A stretch of 64,000 nt of DNA from Scandinavium lactucae. Its GTDB lineage: Bacteria; Pseudomonadota; Gammaproteobacteria; Enterobacterales; Enterobacteriaceae. The DNA lies in NCBI RefSeq assembly GCF_033843265.1, contig NZ_JAWXRD010000002.1:372001-436000 (forward strand), in the 5' to 3' direction. This document shows positions 54,979 to 63,336 of this stretch, piece after piece. Under the pieces are notes generated by a model. It saw nothing but the letters and a program-made list of their open reading frames with translations, was not told where the DNA came from and searched no databases. The first letter of the stretch is position 1. Each line of letters opens with the position of its first letter. The position numbers and the translations under genes are program-made.

Positions 54979-55881
54979 ATGTTAAAGTCACTGGAAACAT
55001 TTGTAGAAATAGCCAAATCCCGTCCGGGTAAAAAAATTGCCGTTGCGGCAGCAGAAGATAAAACCACTCTTTCCGCTTTAAAACGTCTGACTCAAAACAA
55101 AATTGCAGAGCCTGTCCTGGTCGGGAATAAAGATGAAATACTGCGTATTTGTGATGAGATTGCGTTTGATGTCAGCGGGTTCAAAATCATTGATGTCAAA
55201 GAGAAGGTTCGTGCCTGCCAGACAGCCGTTGCACTCGTCCGTGAAGGTGAAGCAGATGTGCTGACGCGTGGTGCACTGGAAACCGCTGACTATCTGCGGC
55301 CTATTTTGCATAAAGAAACGGGTCTGAAGGTCTCACGTCTGGTTTCACAGGCAGCCTTTGTCGAAATCCCTTCCTACCATAAAGTCTTCGCCTTCACCGA
55401 TTCAGGGATCAACATTGCACCAGATGTGAATGATAAGGCGCAAATGATTCGCCAGTGCGTGGAGGTATTCCATACGCTTGGCATTGAAAAACCTAAGGTT
55501 GCAATCATTGCGGCTACAGAAGGTGTGAAAACGGCGATGCCATCAACCATTGATGCTGCCATTTTGAGCCAAATGAATCGTCGTGGCGGTATTAAGGGGT
55601 GTAGCGTTGATGGCCCATTGTCAATCGACCTGGCTTTCAGTAAAGAATCCGTTGCACATAAAGGTTTAGACACTGACGTTGGTGGTGATGCGGATCTGAT
55701 TGTGCTCCCAGATATTAACGCAGCCAATACGTTCTATAAAACGGCCACCTTCCTTGGCGGCGCACGAGCAGCCAGCTTCATCATGGGTACCCGTGCTCCG
55801 GTAGACTTCCCGTCCCGTTCCGACTCCGTAGAGACCAAATACTATGCCATGGTGTGTGCCGTGGCACAGTGCCGCTCATAA
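54979..55881 (+). CDS. ptb: Phosphate butyryltransferase-type acyltransferase
   Basis: 300-residue member of the phosphate acetyl/butyryltransferase family, of Ptb size (about 300) rather than full-length Pta. It exchanges CoA for phosphate: acyl-CoA + Pi to acyl-phosphate + CoA. Conserved C-terminal features are VDGPLSIDLAFS and GGDADLIVLPDI. Paired with a butyrate kinase-type gene 13 bp downstream. Clostridial Ptb accepts several C3-C5 acyl-CoAs and, in engineered strains, acetoacetyl-CoA; here the flanking thiolase and decarboxylase point to acetoacetyl-CoA as substrate, an inference. Confidence 0.9.
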   Translation: MLKSLETFVEIAKSRPGKKIAVAAAEDKTTLSALKRLTQNKIAEPVLVGNKDEILRICDEIAFDVSGFKIIDVKEKVRACQTAVALVREGEADVLTRGALETADYLRPILHKETGLKVSRLVSQAAFVEIPSYHKVFAFTDSGINIAPDVNDKAQMIRQCVEVFHTLGIEKPKVAIIAATEGVKTAMPSTIDAAILSQMNRRGGIKGCSVDGPLSIDLAFSKESVAHKGLDTDVGGDADLIVLPDINAANTFYKTATFLGGARAASFIMGTRAPVDFPSRSDSVETKYYAMVCAVAQCRS

Positions 55882-55894
55882 TAAAGGGTGATGT

Positions 55895-56965
55895 ATGAAT
55901 ATTCTGGCAATTAACCCTGGCGGTATGTCCACTAAAGTGGCGGTATTCCATAACGATAAGGCGATTTTCTCTCAGACGATTAATCATCCAACACAAGAAC
56001 TGACAGCTTATTCCTGTATTGCAGAGCAAAAGGAATACCGTAAAAAGGCGATTATGAACGCCCTGAAAGCTCAGGGGCTTCAGTTAAGTAACATTGATGA
56101 ATTTGTCGGCCGTGGCGGGATGGTTCGTAATCTCGAAGGCGGGATATACCGAATTAATGAAGCGTATCTGCACGATGCAGCCATTGGTTTGAATGGCCAG
56201 CATGCGTCAAATCTGGGAGGCATATTGGCCCATGAACTGGCACAGGAATCTCAGGCAGGGAAAATAGCCTATACGGTAGACCCTGTGATGGTCGATGAAT
56301 ATGAAGATATTGCCCGTTTGTCCGGCATGGCTGACATCTCCCGTGTCCGCAGTTTTCACGCGCTGAATCACAAGGCAGTCGCAGGCCGCTATGCACGGGA
56401 GAAGGGAAAGCCGCTTTCGGAACTGAACCTTATCGTGGCCCATCTTGGGAGTGGCATCAGCGTGGGCGCGCATAAAATGGGGCGAATTGTTGATGTAAAC
56501 TCTGCGCTCGGTGGGGATGGTCCAATGAGCCCGGAGCGGGCTGGCGGTGTCCCTCCTCTGGCTCTGATTGACATGTGTTTTTCCGGTCAATACAGCCGTC
56601 AGGAAGTTTATACAAAGCTGATTGGTGAAGGTGGCGTTTACAGCTATCTCGGCACGAAAGATATGCTTGAAGTTGAGCACCGTGTGGAGGGTGGCGATAC
56701 AAAAGCAACCCTGGTCATGGAAAGTATGGCTTATCAGGTAGCAAAAGAAATCGGTGCTTGCGCAGTGGTGCTAAATGGAGATGTGGATGCCGTTATCCTG
56801 ACCGGTAGCATTGCTCGCAGTCATCTTCTGACTGGCTGGATCAGCCAACGGATTCGTTTCATTTCTTCAGAAATTGTCCTTTATCCTGGAGAGGAAGAAA
56901 TGGATGCGCTTGTCGTAGGCGTTCTGGACGGTCTATCTGGTCGTCGTCCTATCCTTAACTACTGA
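55895..56965 (+). CDS. buk: Butyrate kinase-type acyl phosphate kinase
   Basis: 356-residue ASKHA-fold kinase, converting acyl-phosphate + ADP to acid + ATP. It has the N-terminal phosphate loop INPGGMSTKVAVF, the RGGM motif, HLGSGISVGAH and the C-terminal EEEMDALVVGVLDGL typical of butyrate kinases (about 355 aa). With Ptb it conserves the thioester as ATP. In this operon the likely acid product is acetoacetate for Adc, though butyrate or branched acids are also possible. AAGGG ribosome site. Confidence 0.92.
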   Translation: MNILAINPGGMSTKVAVFHNDKAIFSQTINHPTQELTAYSCIAEQKEYRKKAIMNALKAQGLQLSNIDEFVGRGGMVRNLEGGIYRINEAYLHDAAIGLNGQHASNLGGILAHELAQESQAGKIAYTVDPVMVDEYEDIARLSGMADISRVRSFHALNHKAVAGRYAREKGKPLSELNLIVAHLGSGISVGAHKMGRIVDVNSALGGDGPMSPERAGGVPPLALIDMCFSGQYSRQEVYTKLIGEGGVYSYLGTKDMLEVEHRVEGGDTKATLVMESMAYQVAKEIGACAVVLNGDVDAVILTGSIARSHLLTGWISQRIRFISSEIVLYPGEEEMDALVVGVLDGLSGRRPILNY

Positions 56966-57020
56966 CCAACGTTAATACTGCTCCGGATCACCGATGTCGT
57001 CCGGAGCTATGGAGTTTTAC

Positions 57021-57749
57021 ATGACACATCCTTTCAAAATGCCTGTTTTGCAGGGGAATCTGGGCTATACAGAAGCCCCCAATCATTTTGTTGATCGCGA
57101 ATATTTTGTTATTACCTACGAAACGGATCCACAAGCGCTTAGCCGTATTCTTCCTCCAGGAATGGTTGCGCCAGACCCGATTGTAAAATACGAATTCATG
57201 CATATGCCTGATGCCACAGGTTTTGGTCGGTTTAGCGAATCAGGTCAGGTCATTCCTGTTACCTATGAAGGGGTTTCCGGGACCTACGTTCACGCGATGT
57301 ATCTGGACCGTCACCCTCCTATCGCCGGTGGGCGGGAAATCTGGGGATTCCCCAAAACGCTGGGGACCCCACACCTGGAAGTGGACGGGGACTATCTCCT
57401 GGGTACGCTGGATTACGGTAAAGTGCGTGTGGCAACCGGTACTATGCCGTGGAAACCTACCCGCCTGGACTGCCAGGCTGTACAGAAATCACTGGGAGAA
57501 CCTTGTTTTTTGGTGAAGAACATTCCGCATGTTGATGGTAGCCCAGCCATTTGTCAGCTGGTGCAGTACGTTATGACCGATATTCACGTGAAAGGTGCAT
57601 GGTCAGGACCTGCGACACTTGAACTTCACCCGCATGTAATGGCCAGAGTCAGCGAATTACCGGTCAAGAACGTTCTTTCCGGCAGCCATTTCATTGCCGA
57701 TCTCACGCTACCTTATGGCGAAGTGCTTGTTGATTACCTTAAAGGTTAA
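57021..57749 (+). CDS. adc: Acetoacetate decarboxylase
   Basis: 242-residue Schiff-base decarboxylase turning acetoacetate into acetone and CO2, consuming a proton. Compared with the clostridial enzyme, Arg26 (DREYF), Glu73 (SESGQ) and the Schiff-base Lys112 (GFPKTLG) are all kept. The neighbour of the catalytic lysine, Lys in Clostridium, is Thr113. Length and the end LVDYLKG match Adc well. ATG 57021 after GGAG is preferred over 56994. Last gene of the operon. Members of the wider superfamily can have other activities. Confidence 0.9.
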   Translation: MTHPFKMPVLQGNLGYTEAPNHFVDREYFVITYETDPQALSRILPPGMVAPDPIVKYEFMHMPDATGFGRFSESGQVIPVTYEGVSGTYVHAMYLDRHPPIAGGREIWGFPKTLGTPHLEVDGDYLLGTLDYGKVRVATGTMPWKPTRLDCQAVQKSLGEPCFLVKNIPHVDGSPAICQLVQYVMTDIHVKGAWSGPATLELHPHVMARVSELPVKNVLSGSHFIADLTLPYGEVLVDYLKG

Positions 57750-57786
57750 GGTAGATTATTTACCACTACTGCTGTCAATAAGAACA

Positions 57787-57884
57787 ATTTAACTGACTCT
57801 GATCCTAGCTGCCGAAACGGGCTGAATGTTCGGACAGTATGATTCGGGATAGAGGGATTTTTAAGCCATCAGAGTCAGTTAAAT
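57787..57884. repeat. 98-bp cruciform with 17-bp perfect inverted repeats
   Basis: ATTTAACTGACTCTGAT at 57787-57803 is repeated exactly in inverse orientation at 57868-57884. The 64-bp centre has a smaller nested stem CCGAA/TTCGG. It begins 38 bp after the adc stop. It could be a miniature transposable element, an mRNA-stabilising or terminating hairpin, or a remnant of an insertion. Confidence 0.75.
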
Positions 57885-58122
57885 CTTCCGATAAACATGC
57901 ATCCCGTCTCATCCCATTCATCTGAGCATACTTGTGTATTATCCCAAATCTGAGCTGTATATCTTTCCCAAATACTGTTATTTGTACATTCGAATTCATA
58001 GGATAAAACAGATAATCAACGGCATAATTATGTATGGCTGTCACACTATCTCTAACAGATTGGGTAATCTCAAGCACCTGACAGATATATTCCCACGCAA
58101 AACCCCCTGACAGATTTTATAA

Positions 58123-58149
58123 CTGAAGCCTGCCATCGCAAGGCTTCAG
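58123..58149 (-). terminator. Possible terminator of the slyB-like gene
   Basis: Perfect 9-bp stem CTGAAGCCT / AGGCTTCAG with a 9-nt loop, 24 bp after the slyB-like stop. Read on the minus strand it is followed by TTATAAAATC, a weak tail. Confidence 0.5.
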
Positions 58150-58172
58150 GATGATTATCTGAACCCAGGATG

Positions 58173-58646
58173 TTAGCGGGGGGATACCGTTACCTGGTGA
58201 CCGTCACTGGCAAGGGCGACACGTTCGCCGACCGTAAACACAGATTCCCCTTGCTTTTGAACCACCATCACAGTCTTGCCATCATCTTTGCGGATTTCCA
58301 ATTCAACCCCTTGGTCTTTATTCATTTCCCCCTGAATTTTCTGTCCCGCCATTCCACCGGCAACGGCCCCGGCAGCAGTGGCAAGAGAACGCCCTCTTCC
58401 ACCACCAACGGTGTTACCCAGGAAGCCGCCAAGCACAGCTCCGCCAATACCACCGACAATGTTGGTATCATCGCCTGCCTGCAGCTGAACAGGACGAACG
58501 TTAGTAATCGTCCCGTAGGATACCGCTTGGATCGTTTTGGCATCTGAGGCTTGATAAACGTCCCCTGCCAGCCTGTTGTTGTTAACGCAGCCGGTTAGTG
58601 TTAAAGCCAATAATGGAATAGCCAGAAGGGATTTGTGTACAGTCAT
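58173..58646 (-). CDS. SlyB-like outer-membrane lipoprotein
   Basis: 157-residue lipoprotein: signal peptide with lipobox LTGC (Cys20), then the Pcp/SlyB pattern with YGTITNVRPVQLQ and a glycine-zipper segment (GGIGGAVLGGFLGNTVGGG, about 66-84). Very similar to E. coli SlyB (155), a PhoP-controlled stress lipoprotein. As slyB normally lies elsewhere on the chromosome, this is probably an additional paralogue belonging to the accessory segment. Confidence 0.88.
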   Translation of the reverse strand: MTVHKSLLAIPLLALTLTGCVNNNRLAGDVYQASDAKTIQAVSYGTITNVRPVQLQAGDDTNIVGGIGGAVLGGFLGNTVGGGRGRSLATAAGAVAGGMAGQKIQGEMNKDQGVELEIRKDDGKTVMVVQKQGESVFTVGERVALASDGHQVTVSPR

Positions 58647-59107
58647 ATTTACTCCACAGTGAATAATTTTTAATTATTGGGGCAAGTAAAAAACTCACGA
58701 AATTTCAATCAACACTATTAATAAGGAAAAATGGATGTTATGGAAGTTTATTTTAATCCAAATTAATATTTACCACTATGTTACAAAATGCATATCAATC
58801 TCCACTTTTTGTCCATAATTTATATTTTACTAACTTGCTCCATTCGACGATTATTGTGAGTAGTTGATGTTTTTTAGCCGCAACGCGAAACATAATAATG
58901 GGAGGGAAACGCCTAGAATTAACCAAAGCCCCGTAGGGCTTTTAATATACATTTTCGTTCAGGAACGTGGTATATGAACAGCGTGATGTTTCAGAACCCA
59001 TTCATTAAATAAGGGCAGATCACGTCATAATATTCGCGACAAAGGACTTATAGTCGAAGCTTCAGGCATGACAGACAGTTCGGTCTCTTATCGATCTTCG
59101 CTTTCGA
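58647..59107. other. Spacer between slyB-like gene and acs paralogue
   Basis: A 461-bp AT-rich spacer. It holds the promoter side of the slyB-like gene and the downstream side of acs. Apart from the terminator-like hairpin at 58925-58943 nothing is recognised. Confidence 0.5.
58925..58943. terminator. Terminator-like hairpin downstream of acs
   Basis: AAAGCCC-CGTA-GGGCTTT, a perfect 7-bp stem with tetraloop flanked by A and T runs, the usual form of a bidirectional terminator. It is about 165 bp beyond the acs stop; no gene reads into it from the left. Confidence 0.6.
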
Positions 59108-61012
59108 TTATTTTTGCTGCAAAAATGCTGAAAGCCCTTCCTGATCTGCCAGCGAAGATAAGTCACCTAAATCCCGGGTTTCTCCGGCGGCGAGCTTTCG
59201 AAGTACCCGTCGTAAAATTTTTCCTGAACGTGTTTTAGGCAGGTAGGGTGTCCAGTGGATCACCTCCGGCACCGCCAACGCGCCAATTTTTTCTCGTACA
59301 CGCACACGAAGTTCAGTGGACAACGAGTCCGACACTTTTTGCCCGTTCATCAAGGTCACAAACGCATATACCGATTCGCCCTTAACAGGATGGGGCTGTC
59401 CGACGACAGCCACTTCGCAGACTGCCGGGTGCGATGTGATGGCTGATTCAATTTCAGCTGTTCCCAAGCGATGCCCAGACACATTGAGAACATCATCTAC
59501 CCGGCCCGAGATCCAGAAATGCCCATCTTCATCCTGCCACGCCCCGTCCCCGGTGAAATAACAACCAGGCACAGTTGAGAAGTACGTTTCTTCAAATCGG
59601 GCATGGTCGCCATAAATGGTCCGTGCCTGACCGGGCCAGGAGTCACGGATGACCAAATTCCCACGCGTCATAGGGGGGACCGGATGCCCCTCATCATCAA
59701 CGATATCTGCCCGGATACCGAATAATGGGGTAGCAGCCGCCCCGGGCTTGTTTTCGCCACTGACGGGAGCAATCATGATCCCTCCCGTTTCGGTCTGCCA
59801 CCAGGTATCAATCACCGGGCATCGGCCATTTCCAAAAACGTCTCTGTACCAGCGCCAGGCTTCAGGATTTATCGGCTCTCCAACCGTCCCCAATCGGCGC
59901 AAGGAGGTTCGGTGTGAATTACCCAGCGCGGCATTTCCGGCAGACATCAAGCTACGAATGAGTGTCGGGGCCGTGTACAGCATATCGACATTATGCCGAT
60001 CAATGATTGTTGCCAGCCGATCCGCCGAGGGTGAACCAGGTATTCCTTCATACATTACCGTGGTTAGGCCAGCACATAACGGGGCATAAAGCATATAGGT
60101 GTGACCGGTGATCCATCCCACATCAGCAGTACACCAAAAAATGCGGGAATCACCTGCAAGAAAACGAAAGGTGCTGTGAGCATAGACAAGATAGCCTGCA
60201 GTAGTATGCACCAGCCCCTTTGCCTTTCCGGTCGAACCAGAAGTATAAAGAATAAACAGAGGGTCTTCTGCATCCATGGCTACAGGCTCAACAACCGGTG
60301 CAGTGGGGATCATCAATTCATGCCACCAATGATCAATACCGGGTTCCCAGGCTGTTTTGCTATCGGTCCGCTTGAGTACGATGGTCTGTCGGACCTCATG
60401 GCCCAACGTTTCCCGGCAGTATTGACGGGCTCGGTCAACGTAGGTTTTGAGGGGTATTATTTTTCCCCCTCTCAATCCTTCATTCGCGGTAATCACAAGT
60501 TTGGAACCGGCATCAGCCATACGTTCAGCGAGTGCATCAGATGAGAAGCCAGCAAAAATAACATTATGAACAGCACCGATTCGAGCACAAGCCAGGATGG
60601 CAATAGCCGTTTCTGGCACCATCGGCATGTACAGCGTCACAGTATCGCCTTTACGGATCCCCAACTCGAGTAGTGCGCTGGCAAAGAGACAGACCTGATT
60701 CAGTAACTCACTGTAACTGAGTGTACGGGTTTCTTTACCATCATCGCTTTCCCAGATAATCGCGGCCTGGTCGCTTCGTGTCTTCAAATGTCGATCCAGG
60801 CAATTCTCTGAAACATTCAGCTTGCCCCCATTAAACCAGCGAATATCGACTTCACCGGGTGAAAAAGACGTCTCTTTGATTTTTTCAAAAGGCCTCATCC
60901 AGGTGAGATGTGAAGCCTCCTCCTTCCAATAAGCATCCGTGTGTGTAATGGAAAAGTAATACTGTGCAGAATAACTATCCTGTCTGGTAAAAGAAACCTG
61001 AGATGTAGTCAT
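59108..61012 (-). CDS. Acetyl-CoA synthetase paralogue
   Basis: 634-residue AMP-forming acyl-CoA synthetase converting acetate, ATP and CoA to acetyl-CoA. P-loop YTSGSTGKAKG, the acetate-pocket tryptophan motif DTWWQTETGG, the hinge SGRVDDVLNVSGHRL and the catalytic, acetylation-controlled Lys598 (RSGKILRRVL) are present. Slightly shorter than E. coli Acs (652) and clearly diverged, so probably a second copy. It faces the thiolase operon from the other strand and could recycle excreted acetate into acetyl-CoA for that pathway. Propionate use cannot be excluded. Confidence 0.9.
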   Translation of the reverse strand: MTTSQVSFTRQDSYSAQYYFSITHTDAYWKEEASHLTWMRPFEKIKETSFSPGEVDIRWFNGGKLNVSENCLDRHLKTRSDQAAIIWESDDGKETRTLSYSELLNQVCLFASALLELGIRKGDTVTLYMPMVPETAIAILACARIGAVHNVIFAGFSSDALAERMADAGSKLVITANEGLRGGKIIPLKTYVDRARQYCRETLGHEVRQTIVLKRTDSKTAWEPGIDHWWHELMIPTAPVVEPVAMDAEDPLFILYTSGSTGKAKGLVHTTAGYLVYAHSTFRFLAGDSRIFWCTADVGWITGHTYMLYAPLCAGLTTVMYEGIPGSPSADRLATIIDRHNVDMLYTAPTLIRSLMSAGNAALGNSHRTSLRRLGTVGEPINPEAWRWYRDVFGNGRCPVIDTWWQTETGGIMIAPVSGENKPGAAATPLFGIRADIVDDEGHPVPPMTRGNLVIRDSWPGQARTIYGDHARFEETYFSTVPGCYFTGDGAWQDEDGHFWISGRVDDVLNVSGHRLGTAEIESAITSHPAVCEVAVVGQPHPVKGESVYAFVTLMNGQKVSDSLSTELRVRVREKIGALAVPEVIHWTPYLPKTRSGKILRRVLRKLAAGETRDLGDLSSLADQEGLSAFLQQK

Positions 61013-61417
61013 ACCTTACCCTCTGTTTTCTGGCTGATGTAGAATAAATGCTCTCTGATATGATATTTAAAAAAGAATTACCGTATGATTTATACTCAGA
61101 AGGTATAGCTAATTCAAATCAGCTATGTGTCAGTATGAGATAATGTTACTTAATTGACACGACTACGCAGCAACATAAAAAAATGGGAATAGCAGCAATC
61201 TCGCACAGCATAATGGTCCCAACAAAATCACCCTACAAAAAAGTATTTAAATAGTTTTTAAATGCTTCTGAAGAACATCCCTGATTTACAATTTACTTAC
61301 ATTATGAAAAGTATAAACGGTGCACATTCCTTCAGGATAAAGCTACTATTCATGACAAGCTGTATTTGTACATAGAAAAGGCATTCAGGCCATCCAGGCA
61401 GAAAGAGGATTTTTAAG
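61013..61417. other. Spacer between acs paralogue and RHH gene
   Basis: A 405-bp AT-rich divergent spacer holding the promoters of both genes. No CRP site or other operator could be assigned with confidence. Confidence 0.5.
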
Positions 61418-61909
61418 ATGCAAATTGATACCCCCCCTCCTTTAATACCTCAATCAACCGTGAACACAACGCAAGGAAAACCAGATAACTCCTTAATAAG
61501 AAGGACATTTTTGCTTTCCGAACAAGCCGATCGATCACTCATCAGGCAGGTCGCTCTCAATAAACTCAATGACAAAAAGCCTGTTTCAGTCAGTGCCCTT
61601 CTTCGTCTAATAATCGAGTCGCATATCACGTTGGATAATGAAGCAAAGCAAGCATCCTACACAAAATACAACCCTCTAAGCTTCAACATCACGCTAAGTG
61701 GAAACATGGATGAAATAAAAACCCTCGACGACTACCGTCAGCGACGAGCCAATAAAACCAACAGAACATTCACGCTGCTCAAATATCAACTTGTGGCAAT
61801 AGAGCGTCAGGCAGCGCTCAATCGTTATGAAAACACAGGCCCTCAAACTGTAAATGCCTTGCTGCTTCATCTTGTGAATGAATATCTCAAAAGCATAGAT
61901 AACATTTAA
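61418..61909 (+). CDS. Protein with two ribbon-helix-helix-like repeats
   Basis: 163-residue protein of unrecognised family. Residues 29-70 and 116-157 align without gaps with 14 identities of 42, including R-T-F-x-L, R-Q-x-A-L-N, P, and V-x-A-L-L. The short strand (TFLLS / TFTLL) followed by two helices is the shape of a MetJ/Arc ribbon-helix-helix fold. I infer a DNA-binding protein with two fused RHH units, as in TraY of F plasmids. No toxin gene is adjacent. AGAGGA precedes the ATG. Confidence 0.65.
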   Translation: MQIDTPPPLIPQSTVNTTQGKPDNSLIRRTFLLSEQADRSLIRQVALNKLNDKKPVSVSALLRLIIESHITLDNEAKQASYTKYNPLSFNITLSGNMDEIKTLDDYRQRRANKTNRTFTLLKYQLVAIERQAALNRYENTGPQTVNALLLHLVNEYLKSIDNI

Positions 61910-63336
61910 TTTCCAGAACAATATAAGACAATCACAAGTCCAAAAAAAGCCTCTATAAGCTCCTATAGTGCAATCATGAAACAAATACCATTTCGCAAAC
62001 TCTGCGAGTATTTACCTGGCATGAAACACCTCTTCCATTTAGGGATTATATGCTTGTTAAGTTCGGTGGTTTGTCCCACTCGTATCCGAATGAGTCAGCC
62101 AAGAAATGAATGACATTTTGTTACAGAAAGGGGGCAACCAGCTCAAAGGAATGACAGAAATGGCAGGCACTTGCTGTCGTATCCCGTTACGGCTCTCGAT
62201 GTCATCCGCTGACCTCTCTGAGAGATTATCGTGAGCAGGAGCTGATACCACGTTCTTTTGCCGGGTCTGGAACTCTCAGCTTTCTGTCGCTGAAAACCCG
62301 CCCACATGTGCGAAAAAATAGCCGGAAATGACAAAGGAAGTGACATACCGGCTGTTACCCTTCACCTGGAAAGGAAAAGCAACCCGTCCGCTGACGCCTA
62401 CGCGGGATGTGATGCTTCATCAGATGAGACAGATGGCAACCCCGAACAAAAAAGCAGCCCGTTGCTTAACTGACTGCCGTTCAATGAATCATGGCTTTTA
62501 CCAGCACAACCACCGCTCAAAGATGTGTGTCCTCTCGGATTCGTGTTTTTGCGTAGGGCAAGATTATGGCCAAGCGCCAGCATAGACTCTACTTCGTGAC
62601 GCTTCGGCGACTTAAATGCATTGCAACTCTTTATATTCAAATACTATACCAAACATTGTCTTCAGGCATATTTTGTAGGTAGTTATTACCAGATAAAACA
62701 ACTTTTAAGATGAGTCGACAGGCTGTCCTAAGTAAAATAATTACACGTTGAGACCGGATAGGTTTCATCTGTAAATAACCTAAATCTTGTAAGGCTTTCC
62801 GCCCAATAACGTCGGGCGGATTTTTTTAAAACGAATGGTGTGTTCATTATGGATAATAACAACCCATCGCCATATTTTTCGTTGCAATCTTGCAGTATCA
62901 GGCATTCACAACAGCGGTCCGCAACAATTTGTATAAGACGATGCTTCCCCTCCTAAGCTCCTTCACTGTATGTATAATCTGTCTAGTGGATCACATTTTC
63001 ATTAATCATTCAATGAAGAAAACACTATTAGTGACAAGCCCATACTGATGGCAGTGAAATAAAAATGGATTTCATTAATTCCTTTATTTTCAGCAGGTTG
63101 TCATATTAAAACATCGCTATCACAGAGATTTCACTCAACTCAATATCACTTCACATCATTTCCAACTGTAACCATGTTTGTTTTTTCATCCCAATCGCAT
63201 GACAGTACTTATTGTTTCCTTCCCAATAAGTATTTAAAAAACCTGTCCAATCAGTCAGTTTTCTTTATGTTTATTTAAGGTATTATACCTACCATATTAA
63301 AAATAAAAACGCGGATAAATTACCCATACGCGATTG
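61910..63336. other. 1.4-kb non-coding stretch, possibly decayed element
   Basis: No gene is supported. The part 62100-62600 is less AT-rich than its flanks, with many short overlapping frames on both strands (for example 62328-62585 plus, 62398-62640 minus), which looks like decayed coding or mobile DNA; I could not identify it. The rest is AT-rich. A strong orphan terminator lies at 62798-62828. The last part should hold the promoter of the IprA-like gene. Confidence 0.5.
62798..62828 (+). terminator. Strong rho-independent terminator without a gene
   Basis: Perfect stem TCCGCCC / GGGCGGA with a 9-nt loop and seven T residues. No reading frame leads into it; the nearest plus-strand gene ends 890 bp earlier. 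It may end a small RNA that starts near 62730-62750, where TCGACA and AATAAT form a poor promoter with 15-bp spacing. Confidence 0.75.

Larger units (their letters stand above)
57750..58172. other. Spacer downstream of adc
   Basis: A 423-bp spacer holding the 17-bp inverted repeat (57787-57884) and a hairpin near the end of the slyB-like gene. A 90-codon minus-strand frame (57805-58077, GTG start) runs through the repeat but has no ribosome site or recognisable family. Confidence 0.5.

Noticed and set aside
57805..58077. 90-codon minus-strand frame
   Set aside because: GTG start without ribosome site, passes through the 17-bp inverted repeat, and shows no recognisable family.
61418..61909. 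Antitoxin of a toxin-antitoxin pair
   Set aside because: RHH antitoxins are smaller and sit next to a toxin gene; here there is no partner on either side.
62057..62640. Transposase fragments on both strands
   Set aside because: Short frames only; no DDE or other transposase motif and no terminal inverted repeats could be seen.
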